Of a stretch of 64,000 nt of DNA, positions 45,194 to 54,091 are shown one piece after another. Location of the stretch: positions 1-64,000 of the forward strand of contig LFER01000039.1 of the NCBI GenBank assembly GCA_001510135.1, written 5' to 3'. The notes beneath the pieces are model-generated. The model was not told the DNA's origin and searched no databases. It saw only the letters and a list, made by a program, of their open reading frames with translations. The DNA is from Alphaproteobacteria bacterium casp-alpha6 (GTDB taxonomy: Bacteria; Pseudomonadota; Alphaproteobacteria; Rhodobacterales; Rhodobacteraceae). How positions within the stretch are numbered: the stretch's first letter is position 1; each line of letters opens with the position of its first letter. Made by a program: the position numbers and the translations under genes.

Positions 45194-46276
45194 TTAGCGA
45201 ATTTTTAACGTGGCCAGACCGATCATCGCCAAAATAAGCGCAATGATCCAAAACCGGATCACAATCTGTGGTTCGGCCCAGCCTTTCTTTTCGAAATGGT
45301 GATGGATCGGAGCCATAAGGAACACCCGTTTTCCCGTGGCTTTGAAATAGGCGACCTGAATGATCACCGATAGGGCTTCAACCACGAAAAGCCCCCCGAT
45401 GATCGCAAGAACGATTTCATGTTTCGTGACAACCGCAATTGCGCCCAAAGCGCCCCCTAGCGACAACGACCCCGTATCCCCCATAAAGACTGCTGCAGGC
45501 GGAGCATTATACCACAAAAATCCCAAACCTCCGCCAAAGAGAGCAGCGCAAAAGATCAGGATCTCCCCTGTTCCGGGCACATAATGCACATCAAGATATT
45601 CGGTGAAATCGCTCCGCCCGACAGCATAAGAAATCACCCCCAGCGCGCCAGCGGCAATCATCACAGGCATAATGGCAAGCCCATCCAACCCATCTGTCAA
45701 ATTGACTGCATTGGCAGCCCCAACGATCACAATCATCGCGAAAGGAATAAACAGGAAACTCAGGTTGATCAAAACATCCTTAAAAACCGGCAAAGCAAGT
45801 CTATATTGAAGCGCCTCCGGATGGCTTACTGCCGCCACATATGCCGCAATACCAGAGATTAAAAACCCAAGAAGCAAGCGAACCCGCCCTGACACGCCCG
45901 CCGAGCTTTGTTTGCTGACCTTTGCGTAATCATCCGCAAATCCGATCAATCCAAAGGAAAATGTCACAAGCATCACAATCCAGACGAATATATTATCAAG
46001 TCGCGCCCAAAACAATGTTGCCGTCAGCAAGGCCGACAAGATGAGCAACCCCCCCATTGTCGGTGTGCCTGCCTTTGAAAAATGCCCCTCGGGACCATCA
46101 TCTCGGATAGGTTGGCCCTTTCCCTGACGCCGACGCAGAACATTAATCAAAGGGCGTCCAAAGAAAAACCCAAATACCAATGCCGTGAAAAACGCGCCCC
46201 CCGCCCGAAACGTGATGTATCGAAACAGGTTAAAGATGTCACCGCCATCCGATAGCGCTGTGAGCCAATAAAGCAT
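45194..46276 (-). CDS. mraY: Phospho-MurNAc-pentapeptide transferase (lipid I synthase)
   Basis: MraY couples phospho-MurNAc-pentapeptide to undecaprenyl phosphate in the membrane. The 360-residue protein has ten membrane segments and the family motifs [24 protein letters not shown] (Mg-binding DDxxK loop), [30 protein letters not shown] and the C-terminal [13 protein letters not shown]. It abuts murF with no gap and is 72 bp before murD. Confidence 0.97.
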   Translation of the reverse strand: MLYWLTALSDGGDIFNLFRYITFRAGGAFFTALVFGFFFGRPLINVLRRRQGKGQPIRDDGPEGHFSKAGTPTMGGLLILSALLTATLFWARLDNIFVWIVMLVTFSFGLIGFADDYAKVSKQSSAGVSGRVRLLLGFLISGIAAYVAAVSHPEALQYRLALPVFKDVLINLSFLFIPFAMIVIVGAANAVNLTDGLDGLAIMPVMIAAGALGVISYAVGRSDFTEYLDVHYVPGTGEILIFCAALFGGGLGFLWYNAPPAAVFMGDTGSLSLGGALGAIAVVTKHEIVLAIIGGLFVVEALSVIIQVAYFKATGKRVFLMAPIHHHFEKKGWAEPQIVIRFWIIALILAMIGLATLKIR

Positions 46277-47680
46277 TCAGGTCTCCTTATTTGCCGGCTG
46301 CACCGGCGTCTTTTCAAGGGCGTAAAGTGCCTTTACGATCACGCCCAACCCCGTGCCAAGTGAAGCTTTGATCAAGATACAATCGCCCTCATTTAATGTG
46401 TTTTCCAATTCGCCAAGCAAATCCTGCGCGCTTCGTGCATGCAACCCTTGTTGAGATTTTGCAAGCCTGTTGTGAAGGGCCGCCATATGCGGTCCCACAG
46501 TGTGGACCAGATCGATGTTTTGAAGCGCGGTTAAGTCATAAAGCCCCGCGTGAATGGCTGATGCATTCGGCCCCAATTCACGCATATCCCCCAAAATAGC
46601 GACGCGGCGTTTCGCTTTGGACAGCGCCAATACATCCAATGCTGCGGCCATAGAGGCCGGATTTGCATTATATGCATCATCGATGATTTCAATCGCCCCA
46701 TAGCGGGTCATGACGGTTTTTCGCGCGCCACGTCCATCGCCCGGTTGCCAAAGACACAGATCATCTGCGGCCCGAGCCACGTCTGCGCCAAGCGCGCTCA
46801 CACTTGCCAAAGCACCTAAAGCATTTTTAACAAAATGCTGTCCTACCGTAGCCAGTGAAAACGACAACGCCTGATTATCAATCTGAACGTCGACGCGGGT
46901 AACTTCTTCTTCGATTTGGGTGTTCAACAGACGTGCAAAACACGCACCCGTTCCAAACCAAATCTGTTCACAGCCATTCTTATCCGCCCACTCATTTAGA
47001 ATGGCCGAAGTTTCGATATCCCCGTTTAAGACTGCTTTACCATCTTTGCTCAGCCCCTCCATGATCGAGGCCTTTTCCCGCGCAATTCCCTCAATGTTTT
47101 CAAAGGCCTCAAGATGGGCTTCTGATACTGTGGTAATCATCGCTACATGAGGGCGCACTTGGCGGGCAAGCGGGGCAATTTCACCAGGATGGTTCATCCC
47201 AATCTCAAAGATTCCAAAGGCACTCTCGGCCGGCATACGCGCCAAAGTGAGAGGCACACCCCAATGATTGTTGTAACTCGCAACGGAGGCATGGGTCTTC
47301 CCTTGCCGCGAAAGCATCAGGTTCAGCATGTCTTTGGTAGAGGTTTTCCCCACAGATCCGGTGACGGCGACGATACGGGCTTTTGTGCGTTCTCTTGCTG
47401 CAGCGCCGAGCCTTTCGAGCGCCGTTTGCACATCCGCAACCACCAAAAGCGGTGCATCTTTATTCACTCCGGCAGGAATACGGGACACCATTGCAGCCGC
47501 CGCTCCTTTGCTGAACGCCTGTGCGACAAAATCATGACCATCGCGCTCTGCCTTGAGGGCAATAAACAAATCCCCTTTTTGCAATGTTCTCGTATCAATT
47601 GAGACGCCACTTGCAACCCAGTCACATGTTGAGCTGCCTTTTGTAGCCAAATCGGCCTCGCTACGCGTCCACAGTCCCAC
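46277..47680 (-). CDS. murF: UDP-MurNAc-tripeptide-D-alanyl-D-alanine ligase
   Basis: MurF adds D-Ala-D-Ala to the stem peptide. The 467-residue product starts at a GTG (47680) that overlaps the murE stop by one base (TAGTG). Markers are SIDTRTLQKGDLFIALKAERDGHDF, ATP loop VTGSVGKTSTKDMLNLMLSRQG (around residues 100-121), SYNNHWGVPLTLA, IGMNHPGEIAPL and IIDDAYNANPASMAAALDVL. It abuts mraY. Confidence 0.96.
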   Translation of the reverse strand: MGLWTRSEADLATKGSSTCDWVASGVSIDTRTLQKGDLFIALKAERDGHDFVAQAFSKGAAAAMVSRIPAGVNKDAPLLVVADVQTALERLGAAARERTKARIVAVTGSVGKTSTKDMLNLMLSRQGKTHASVASYNNHWGVPLTLARMPAESAFGIFEIGMNHPGEIAPLARQVRPHVAMITTVSEAHLEAFENIEGIAREKASIMEGLSKDGKAVLNGDIETSAILNEWADKNGCEQIWFGTGACFARLLNTQIEEEVTRVDVQIDNQALSFSLATVGQHFVKNALGALASVSALGADVARAADDLCLWQPGDGRGARKTVMTRYGAIEIIDDAYNANPASMAAALDVLALSKAKRRVAILGDMRELGPNASAIHAGLYDLTALQNIDLVHTVGPHMAALHNRLAKSQQGLHARSAQDLLGELENTLNEGDCILIKASLGTGLGVIVKALYALEKTPVQPANKET

Positions 47681-49170
47681 TAAAGCACACCATCAAGCGC
47701 CGCGACTGCAACACTTGCCTGTTCTACATCGTTAAAAGGCAAAACATCATCGCCAATGATTTGCCCAGTTTCATGGCCTTTGCCCGTGATCAAAAGCCCA
47801 TCTCCTGTCTCAAGCATATCGATCGCCCTCAGGATTGCTTCGGCACGGTCTCCAATTTCGATGACATGATCCTGATCTCTTGTCCCCTCAAGCACCATGT
47901 TCCGGATATGTTTTGGATCCTCCGAGCGGGGATTGTCATCGGTGACAACCACATAATCGGCTGACTGCGCCGCCGCCGCGCCCATCAAAGGACGCTTTGT
48001 GGGGTCCCTGTCTCCACCTGCTCCAATGATTGCAATCAACCGCCCCATAACATGCGGGCGATAGGCGTTGATGGCGGTTTCCACGGCATCTGGTGTATGG
48101 GCATAATCCACAAAGACGGTTGCGCCATTTGCGCGGGTGGCGGCATGTTCCATGCGCCCTCTAACGGTGTTAAGTTCCCGTAAAACCTCAAAAACCCCAT
48201 GTGCCTCTTGTCCTGTCGCAATACACAACGCCGCCGCCATCAAGACGTTTTCCCCTTGAAATCCACCAATCAGCGGCAGAAAACTCTGATGCGTTTTGCC
48301 GTCATAGGAAAATCGGATCGTCTGACCGGCTGGGTCATATTTTTGCGCCAGAAGACGCAAGTCCGCATCCACAGAGCGTCCAACGGTGATTGTTTTTTGA
48401 CCCTCTTTTCTCAATCGTTCCGCGAACGGGGCAAGTTTTGGATCATCGATATTTATAACAGCGACTCCGGTTGGCGGGAGAACTCGATTAAACAGCCCTG
48501 CTTTTGCGTCAAAATAGGCCTCAAAGCTCGTGTGATAATCCAAATGATCTTGCGTGAAATTTGTGAACCCTGCCGCCTTAAGACGCACGCCGTCAAGGCG
48601 GCGTTGGGCCAATCCGTGGCTTGAGGCTTCCATTGCGCCATGGGTCACGCCCGCGCTTGCGCAGTTATAGAGTAATTTGTGAAGTGTGATTGGATCAGGC
48701 GTTGTATGGGCCAAGGGCGCGCTAAAGGCCCCTTCAACCCCCGTGGTGCCTAAATTCACTGCATCAAGGCCTAATTCGGTCCAAATTTGACGACAGAAAC
48801 TGGAGACAGATGTCTTCCCATTTGTGCCGGTCACCGCCACCATGGTTGAGGGCTGTTTTTCAAACCACAGAGCGCAGGCGGCGGCAAGTGCTGCATGGGG
48901 ATCTTGCACAATCACATAGCATGCGCCATCCTGCAGGCTCAATTCGTGCGCGATTTGAAATCCCTCTTGATCTGTAAGGACTGCCTTGGCCCCGCGCTCC
49001 AAGGCCTGCGCAAGAAAGCGGGCCCCATGTATCTGGGTGCCGGGAAGTGCTGCAAAAAGGCACCCCTCTTTGGCTGCCCTGCTGTCAATACACAACCCGC
49101 TCACTTTGCCGTCAAATGCCTTTGACGGAGTGAGGCCCAAATCAATCAAAGTTTTTTCAATACTGCTCAT
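47680..49170 (-). CDS. murE: UDP-MurNAc-L-Ala-D-Glu:meso-diaminopimelate ligase
   Basis: MurE adds the third residue of the stem peptide. The 496-residue product has the N-terminal GLCIDSRAAKEGCLFAALPGTQIHGARF, ATP loop AVTGTNGKTSVSSFCRQIW (around residues 108-126), TTPDPITLHKLL, FTNFTQDHLDYH, and VVTDDNPRSEDPKHIR, whose DNPR wording marks specificity for meso-diaminopimelate, as expected in Gram-negative bacteria. It is 83 bp after ftsI and overlaps the murF start by 1 nt. Confidence 0.97.
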   Translation of the reverse strand: MSSIEKTLIDLGLTPSKAFDGKVSGLCIDSRAAKEGCLFAALPGTQIHGARFLAQALERGAKAVLTDQEGFQIAHELSLQDGACYVIVQDPHAALAAACALWFEKQPSTMVAVTGTNGKTSVSSFCRQIWTELGLDAVNLGTTGVEGAFSAPLAHTTPDPITLHKLLYNCASAGVTHGAMEASSHGLAQRRLDGVRLKAAGFTNFTQDHLDYHTSFEAYFDAKAGLFNRVLPPTGVAVINIDDPKLAPFAERLRKEGQKTITVGRSVDADLRLLAQKYDPAGQTIRFSYDGKTHQSFLPLIGGFQGENVLMAAALCIATGQEAHGVFEVLRELNTVRGRMEHAATRANGATVFVDYAHTPDAVETAINAYRPHVMGRLIAIIGAGGDRDPTKRPLMGAAAAQSADYVVVTDDNPRSEDPKHIRNMVLEGTRDQDHVIEIGDRAEAILRAIDMLETGDGLLITGKGHETGQIIGDDVLPFNDVEQASVAVAALDGVL

Positions 49171-49253
49171 CGCGGGATGCCCCGGCTTTCATTGCCGAAT
49201 CTGATACAGACTACCGAGACTCGGATTTTATGCGCGCTTATACCACCGCAGGA

Positions 49254-51011
49254 TTAGTTTTCAAACTGTGGAACGAGGCCCAAAAGAGGGGCAATCCTGC
49301 GAATAATTTCGGCACTGACAGGCACTGCCGTCCATCCTGCCGTCCGCCGTGGCTGGTCGCCTGTGCGATCTTCTGGCTCGTCCAAGGCAACCACCAAAAC
49401 ATATTTAGGATCATAGGCAGGGAAGATTGAGGCAAATGTCGCAATAACTTTATCTGTTTCATATCTTCCTTTGCCCGGTTTGTCTGCTGTTCCAGTTTTG
49501 CCTGCAACGGCGTAACCGGGCACATCCCCCATCGAGGCTGTTCCCTTTGTGACAACACTGCGCAACATTTTAAGGGAGGCTGCCGCCGTGTCATCGGATA
49601 AAACACGATGGCGCTCGGCTTGGCTTCTATCCGCCAAAAGCGTCGGGGTCACTTTGTACCCGCCGTTGGCAATGGCAGCATAACCAACAGCAAGATGCAA
49701 AGGCGTGGCGGAAAGCCCATGGCCATATGAGATCGTCATCGTTGACAAATCCGACCAATTGTCCTGAACAAGCGGTTTACCACCGCTGGCCTCAACCATT
49801 TCAAGTGGTATGGGCTCTAAAAATCCAAGCGAGCCCAAGAAATTCTGCTGGGCCGTGCTGCCAATCATTGTTGCTATTCTTGCGGTGCCAATATTGCTTG
49901 ATTTTACAATGATATCGGAAACGCTCAGCTCTTTTCCATAATTGTGATAATCAGAAATTTTGAATTTTCCCCAACGAATGGGTCCGCGGATATCAACGAT
50001 GGTCTCTGGGGTCACCAGACCAAGCTCTAATGCCTGAGCAACGGCAAATATTTTAAAGGTGGACCCAAGTTCATACACCCCTTGAATGGACCGATTAAAC
50101 AGCGGACTATCTGCGGCCTGACCTTTGCTCGGAGGTTTCGGACGGTTGTTGGGGTCGAAATCAGGTAGGGATGCCAAAGCAATCAAATCACCGCTATGCA
50201 CATCCATCAAAATGGCTGCCGCGCCTTTGGCATTAAGCAATTTCATGCCTCCGTGCAGAACTTGTTCTACTGCCGCCTGAACAGACAGATCAAGAGACAC
50301 CTGCAGTGGCTTTCCCGATTGCACCGGATCGCGCAGCCTTTCGTCAAATGTTTTTTCAATCCCAGCAACACCGACGACCTCAGCTGCATGCACCCCTTCT
50401 CGGCCGAAACTTGCCCCTCCAAGCACATGCGCAGCAAGATGACCATTGGGATAAAGGCGCATTTCGCGCGGGCCAAAGCGTAACCCCGGATCGCCTATAT
50501 CATGGGCCGCCTGCATTTGCTCAGGGCTCATTTTTCGTTTTATCCAAAGAAATTTCCGCTTTCCGGTGAAATCTTCAAAAAGTGATTTAGCATCAAGATC
50601 GTCAAAAACCTCTGCAAGCGCTATGGCTGTGCCTTCAGGATCAACTAAATGCGCGGTTTCAACATAAAGCGAATGAGTATCCATATTTGTCGCCAGGATA
50701 CGCCCCCGCCTGTCCACAATATCCGCGCGCTGCGCAACGATGGACGCACCGGCGCGTTGTGATTTAGGCTCTGACGGTTCTGAGGCCGCGAGAAGACCAA
50801 TGCGCAGAGCGATCGCAAAATAAAGGCAAAGGAACATAATTCCCAATACCAAAAGCCGCCCCTGCGCGCGCATCAATGTGCTTTCTTTGGTATCATCGTG
50901 ACGTCTTTTGATATTTTCGCGCTCGATCTTGCGGGTATCTTCACCTTTAGCGCGCGCTGAAAGAATTTGGCCTAGTGGCCTGAGAGGCGTACGCAGAGAC
51001 GTATCAGTCAT
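49254..51011 (-). CDS. ftsI: Septal penicillin-binding protein 3 (transpeptidase)
   Basis: FtsI cross-links peptidoglycan at the division septum. The 585-residue product has a single N-terminal membrane helix (LLVLGIMFLCLYFAIALRIGLL), a PBP dimerisation domain, and the transpeptidase domain with catalytic Ser in the STFK motif (YELGSTFKIFAVAQ), SSN in IVKSSNIGTARI and KTG in AGKTGTADKPGKG. The start at 51011 is chosen because GAGGGGAG lies about 8 nt upstream; the nearby ATG at 51017 would be too close to it. It overlaps the ftsL stop by 8 nt. Confidence 0.96.
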   Translation of the reverse strand: MTDTSLRTPLRPLGQILSARAKGEDTRKIERENIKRRHDDTKESTLMRAQGRLLVLGIMFLCLYFAIALRIGLLAASEPSEPKSQRAGASIVAQRADIVDRRGRILATNMDTHSLYVETAHLVDPEGTAIALAEVFDDLDAKSLFEDFTGKRKFLWIKRKMSPEQMQAAHDIGDPGLRFGPREMRLYPNGHLAAHVLGGASFGREGVHAAEVVGVAGIEKTFDERLRDPVQSGKPLQVSLDLSVQAAVEQVLHGGMKLLNAKGAAAILMDVHSGDLIALASLPDFDPNNRPKPPSKGQAADSPLFNRSIQGVYELGSTFKIFAVAQALELGLVTPETIVDIRGPIRWGKFKISDYHNYGKELSVSDIIVKSSNIGTARIATMIGSTAQQNFLGSLGFLEPIPLEMVEASGGKPLVQDNWSDLSTMTISYGHGLSATPLHLAVGYAAIANGGYKVTPTLLADRSQAERHRVLSDDTAAASLKMLRSVVTKGTASMGDVPGYAVAGKTGTADKPGKGRYETDKVIATFASIFPAYDPKYVLVVALDEPEDRTGDQPRRTAGWTAVPVSAEIIRRIAPLLGLVPQFEN

Positions 51012-51360
51012 TCTCATTCTCCCCTCTTTGGGCAATTTCAACGATTTCAAGATCGCTTAAATTGATTTTAGGCGGGGCTGGAAAACCGACCTCATCCACG
51101 CGCGAAAAATGTTCTGCGCGCAAAGGGGTGAGCTGCAAATTTTCAAAGTTAAGGTCTGCAAGATCCTGCAATCGGCTTGGTCGGTTTTGATAGGCCCATT
51201 CCGCGCGCAGAATGGACAGGCGGTTGCGGGCCGCGCCGATCGCGGTCTGTAAGTCTTCGGCGACAGCCAATTCCTGTTTGGTGCGAATATTTTCCTGATA
51301 GGCCCAGTAGGCAATGCCGATCACAGCTGCGAACATGAACACAAACAAAAGACTACGCAC
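51004..51360 (-). CDS. ftsL: Cell-division protein FtsL
   Basis: FtsL is a small bitopic protein of the FtsQLB divisome complex. The 118-residue product starts at GTG 51360, with GGAGG 8 nt upstream; that site lies inside the end of rsmH. One membrane helix ([20 protein letters not shown]) is followed by a coiled-coil stretch (about 30-65, [32 protein letters not shown]). Identity rests mainly on this layout and on the position between rsmH and ftsI, since FtsL sequences diverge. An upstream in-frame ATG at 51390 would add ten residues of rsmH-overlapping sequence. Confidence 0.88.
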   Translation of the reverse strand: MRSLLFVFMFAAVIGIAYWAYQENIRTKQELAVAEDLQTAIGAARNRLSILRAEWAYQNRPSRLQDLADLNFENLQLTPLRAEHFSRVDEVGFPAPPKINLSDLEIVEIAQRGENEND

Positions 51361-52357
51361 GTCGTTTTCCTCCGATTGAAGGCATTCCAAGATCTTTGGC
51401 TGACAAACTCTTTAATGCAGGCGCACCCGTGCGCCGTCCCACACGCAAACGGGCTGAACGCGCACGGGGATTTTGCGAAAGCTCCTCTTCCTCGGCAGAC
51501 ACAGCCTTTCGTGTCACAAGGTCAAATGTCGGCTTTGAGGTTTGCATTTCAGGCGCAAAACGGTTTGCGTTTTGACCATGACCGGAGCGCAACTGCAAGA
51601 ACCGCTTGACCATACGGTCTTCAAGAGAATGGAAGGTCACAACCATCAAAAGCCCACCTGGGGCCAAGGCTTCTTCTGCGCCGTGAAGCCCCATAAACAA
51701 TTCGTCAAATTCATGATTGACGGCAATGCGCAGCGCTTGAAAGCTGCGCGTTGCGGGGTGCGCCTGCCCCGGTTTTGGACGAGGCAAAACGCCTTGGATG
51801 ACATCGGCAAGATCAAGCGTGCGTTCAAAGGGTTGGCTTTGACGGCGCGCCACGATGGCGCGCGCAATCCGTCGGCTGGCCCTTTCTTCGCCATAGGCAA
51901 AAAGAATATCCGCCAATTCCGCTTCGCTCAGCTCATTTACAAGGTCTGCCGCCGAGGGTCCTGATTGTGACATGCGCATATCCAGCGGCCCGTCACGCAT
52001 GAAAGAAAATCCACGCCCCTCCTGATCGAGCTGCATTGAAGACACACCTAGATCCAATACAACGCCATCAAGATCATGCCCATGCTCTGACAGGTTTGAG
52101 AAGACATCCTCCACAAAGCTCAATCGATCACCATATTTTGCTGTGCGTGATCTCAGGAGGTCAAAGACGGATGGGTCCCGGTCGATTCCTGTCACATGCT
52201 CTGCTCCGGCGTCCAAAAGCGCCATTGCATAGCCACCCGCGCCAAGCGTTCCATCCAACCAATCTCCCTTTACAGGCGCGGCGAGTTTTATAATCGCATC
52301 AAGTAATACGGGTATATGGGGCGCCGCCGGCAAATCTAATTGCCAAAGGGCCTTCAT
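51353..52357 (-). CDS. rsmH: 16S rRNA (cytosine-1402-N4)-methyltransferase
   Basis: RsmH (MraW) methylates C1402 of 16S rRNA. The 334-residue product has [43 protein letters not shown] near the N-terminus (SAM site), [43 protein letters not shown], and [13 protein letters not shown]. It overlaps mraZ by 4 nt and ftsL by 8 nt, the usual dcw arrangement. Confidence 0.97.
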   Translation of the reverse strand: MKALWQLDLPAAPHIPVLLDAIIKLAAPVKGDWLDGTLGAGGYAMALLDAGAEHVTGIDRDPSVFDLLRSRTAKYGDRLSFVEDVFSNLSEHGHDLDGVVLDLGVSSMQLDQEGRGFSFMRDGPLDMRMSQSGPSAADLVNELSEAELADILFAYGEERASRRIARAIVARRQSQPFERTLDLADVIQGVLPRPKPGQAHPATRSFQALRIAVNHEFDELFMGLHGAEEALAPGGLLMVVTFHSLEDRMVKRFLQLRSGHGQNANRFAPEMQTSKPTFDLVTRKAVSAEEEELSQNPRARSARLRVGRRTGAPALKSLSAKDLGMPSIGGKRRA

Positions 52358-52857
52358 TGAGGAACCTCAGCGCTATCAAGAAAGCTTAAAGGATCGAAAT
52401 CTTCTGGCAGTGCATCAAGCCACTCTTCAGCCTGCTGCTGATCTTGCTCATATGTCTCGGGATTCCAGATCTGAAATGTATCACCTGCGGCTATGAAATA
52501 TGCCTCCCCCTCGATGCCAGCTTTTTCACGTAGCTTTGCAGACAGCACCAAACGACCCGTTTCATCAACAGAAGTGGACACGCTATGCCCGTTAAAAATC
52601 CGCTCAAGCGCTTTACGCTCTCTGGATCCGCGCGGCATCTTATCGATTTTACGATCAACTTCTTCGATTGCTTCAATTGTATAGCATTCGAGATATCTCT
52701 TGCGCGGGTCCCCATAGACAATCACAAGTTCCGGAGGCAATTTTTCGTGCCAATTGGGGTCACAGACTTCAATCACACGGCGAAACAGGGCCGGAATAGA
52801 CACCCGTCCCTTGCCATCCACCTTATGTAGGCTTTCACCTCTGAACCTGCGCGCCAT
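52354..52857 (-). CDS. mraZ: Transcriptional regulator MraZ
   Basis: MraZ is a DNA-binding repressor of its own operon. The 167-residue product has two AbrB-like half-domains: residues about 9-60 ([25 protein letters not shown]) and about 85-135 ([28 protein letters not shown]). It is the first gene of the cluster, and its stop overlaps the rsmH start (ATGA). A GAGGTG ribosome binding site lies about 13 nt upstream. The leader contains a strong hairpin at 52908-52945, so the cluster might be regulated both by MraZ and by attenuation. Confidence 0.93.
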   Translation of the reverse strand: MARRFRGESLHKVDGKGRVSIPALFRRVIEVCDPNWHEKLPPELVIVYGDPRKRYLECYTIEAIEEVDRKIDKMPRGSRERKALERIFNGHSVSTSVDETGRLVLSAKLREKAGIEGEAYFIAAGDTFQIWNPETYEQDQQQAEEWLDALPEDFDPLSFLDSAEVPQ

Positions 52858-52897
52858 GTTTTGTGGCCCACCTCACTGCCGTAACCAAATGCACCCC

Positions 52898-52945
52898 AAA
52901 AAACGACTTGGCGGGCCGGGCTGCTGCTACGGCCCAGTCCGCCAA
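52898..52945 (-). terminator. Hairpin with T-run in the mraZ leader (possible attenuator)
   Basis: Arms 52908-52921 and 52932-52945 pair over 14 positions with one G-T pair and one mismatch (TTGGCGG...CCGCCAA outside, GGGC/GCCC inside). On the minus strand the stem is followed by GTCG and then six T (52898-52903), 40 bp before mraZ. A second short hairpin (GCCCG/CGGGC, 52951-52964) lies just upstream. The 4-nt gap to the T-run weakens the call. Confidence 0.5.
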
Positions 52946-52964
52946 TTTACGCCCGCTTTCGGGC

Positions 52965-53723
52965 TTGCCCGGCTACGCATCAATCTGGGGGGATCAATAT
53001 TCGACCGCGCGCCGGACAATTATTTTAGATGAATGCGGGGCCTGTATGAAACCTTGCCGATTTTTGTTGGGTCTTAACGCCCTTAATTTTGTGTTCCCGA
53101 CTTCATCTTCAACATTGATGCCATGGGTTTGCACCCAAATCAAGAACTTTATGGGATTTTATGGTAATATATGGGCAGATTGATCATCATTTCGACTTGA
53201 ATTCTTTCAAGCTTGTCTCGTTTTTAGAACATTTAGGAAAAAATAGTCTTCTTGACACAATATATAGTATTAAAAAAATTCCCTCAAATTCCCAAATTAA
53301 TTTCGATATAGACCGAATTTTGACTAAATATGGACAAAGTATGCTTAGAATCTCTGAAAAATGATTCGAAAGCAACCGCAGTTTTTAACTAATCCCATGC
53401 TTTCCCATATAAGTGATTCACAGAGGTCCCTCAGGAGTATGAATGTCGCCTCGATGCGTTGGAGGGATGTAATCAAATCACCAAAGACAAAATTGTCATA
53501 AATATACACGATAAAAAGAAAGCCCTATTTTCGCACTTTGATTTTTTTCGTCGACCTCTACGAAACGTCAAAAAGAATATAACGCACTGTCACGAATTGC
53601 TTTCTTTACTCATGCACATGCTGCATAGCAGCAATTCAAGATTGTCAATTGTGCAGCTGCAGCATGACCGTTATCTTTGTGTTTGAACGGTAGATCTTAG
53701 TTCAGTTTTTAAAGGAGCAAAAC
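52965..53723. other. Divergent intergenic region with a low-GC stretch
   Basis: This 759-bp gap separates mraZ (minus) from the DUF1127 gene (plus). Bases 53150-53560 are AT-rich. Plus-strand frames at 53161-53364 (67 codons) and 53459-53686 (TTG start) exist but have no good ribosome binding site or recognisable motif, so they are not called. A 9-bp inverted repeat (CATGCTGCA 53617-53625, TGCAGCATG 53658-53666, 32-nt spacer) lies 58 bp before the DUF1127 start and may be an operator or leader structure. Confidence 0.5.
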
Positions 53724-53927
53724 ATGTCGAATAGATCAAAATCATCTGTATTTGGCGGTGGCGTCGCTTCTGTATTTTCAGCTGCATCTGATTATTTAAG
53801 TCGTAGACGTACATATCGCCAAACGCTTCGTGAACTAAACGCTCTGAGCGATCGCGAATTGGCGGATGTGGGAATAAATAAATCCATGATCGGTGCATTG
53901 GCACGTCAATCTGCCGGTTTCCTCTAG
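53724..53927 (+). CDS. DUF1127 small protein
   Basis: The 67-residue basic protein has the DUF1127 signature in its C-terminal half: RRTYRQTLRELNALSDRELADVGINKSMI, an Arg-rich helical segment. A strong AAAGGAG lies 6 nt before the ATG. Proteins of this type are small RNA-binding or regulatory proteins in alphaproteobacteria; in Rhodobacter sphaeroides the DUF1127 protein CcaF1 is encoded just upstream of CcsR (cuckoo) sRNAs, as seen here. That homology of arrangement is the basis for the inferred link to stress and metabolism. An N-terminal Ser/Ala-rich part (SVFGGGVASVFSAASDYLS) precedes it. Confidence 0.9.
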   Translation: MSNRSKSSVFGGGVASVFSAASDYLSRRRTYRQTLRELNALSDRELADVGINKSMIGALARQSAGFL

Positions 53928-53929
53928 GA

Positions 53930-54050
53930 TCGCAGATAAATAGAATTACCCTGCGGCGTCCTCCTCCCTTATGTCGCGGGTATGAGCGGGGGCAACCCCC
54001 CTACTGACCGGACAGCTTCCTTTCCTCCCTAAGCTGTCCGGTTTGCTTTT
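53930..54050 (+). ncRNA. Cuckoo (CcsR-type) sRNA processed from the DUF1127 transcript
   Basis: Directly after the DUF1127 stop the RNA would form a hairpin (53948-53981) with ACCC-GCGGC paired to GTCGC-GGGT (one bulged T), presenting the exact CCTCCTCCC motif (53960-53968) in its loop. Next come a small GGGGG/CCCCC hairpin (53988-54000) and a 12-bp hairpin whose loop, CCTTTCCTCCCT, carries a second anti-Shine-Dalgarno-like run, followed by a T-rich tail. This is the known order of cuckoo RNAs: motif hairpin, then terminator. The 5' end, at or near 53930, is an estimate. Confidence 0.8.
54007..54050 (+). terminator. Terminator hairpin of the DUF1127-sRNA unit
   Basis: A perfect 12-bp stem (ACCGGACAGCTT 54007-54018, AAGCTGTCCGGT 54031-54042) with a 12-nt loop is followed by TTGCTTTT (54043-54050). 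It closes the transcript before the convergent uvrD gene ends at 54092. Confidence 0.88.
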
Positions 54051-54091
54051 CCAAAGACCCTTCTTGTTCTCCACAGACATAAGAGCACCGT

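Noticed and set aside
53161-53364. 67-codon ORF in the AT-rich gap.
   Set aside because: No ribosome binding site or motif; long open frames are easy to get by chance in AT-rich DNA.
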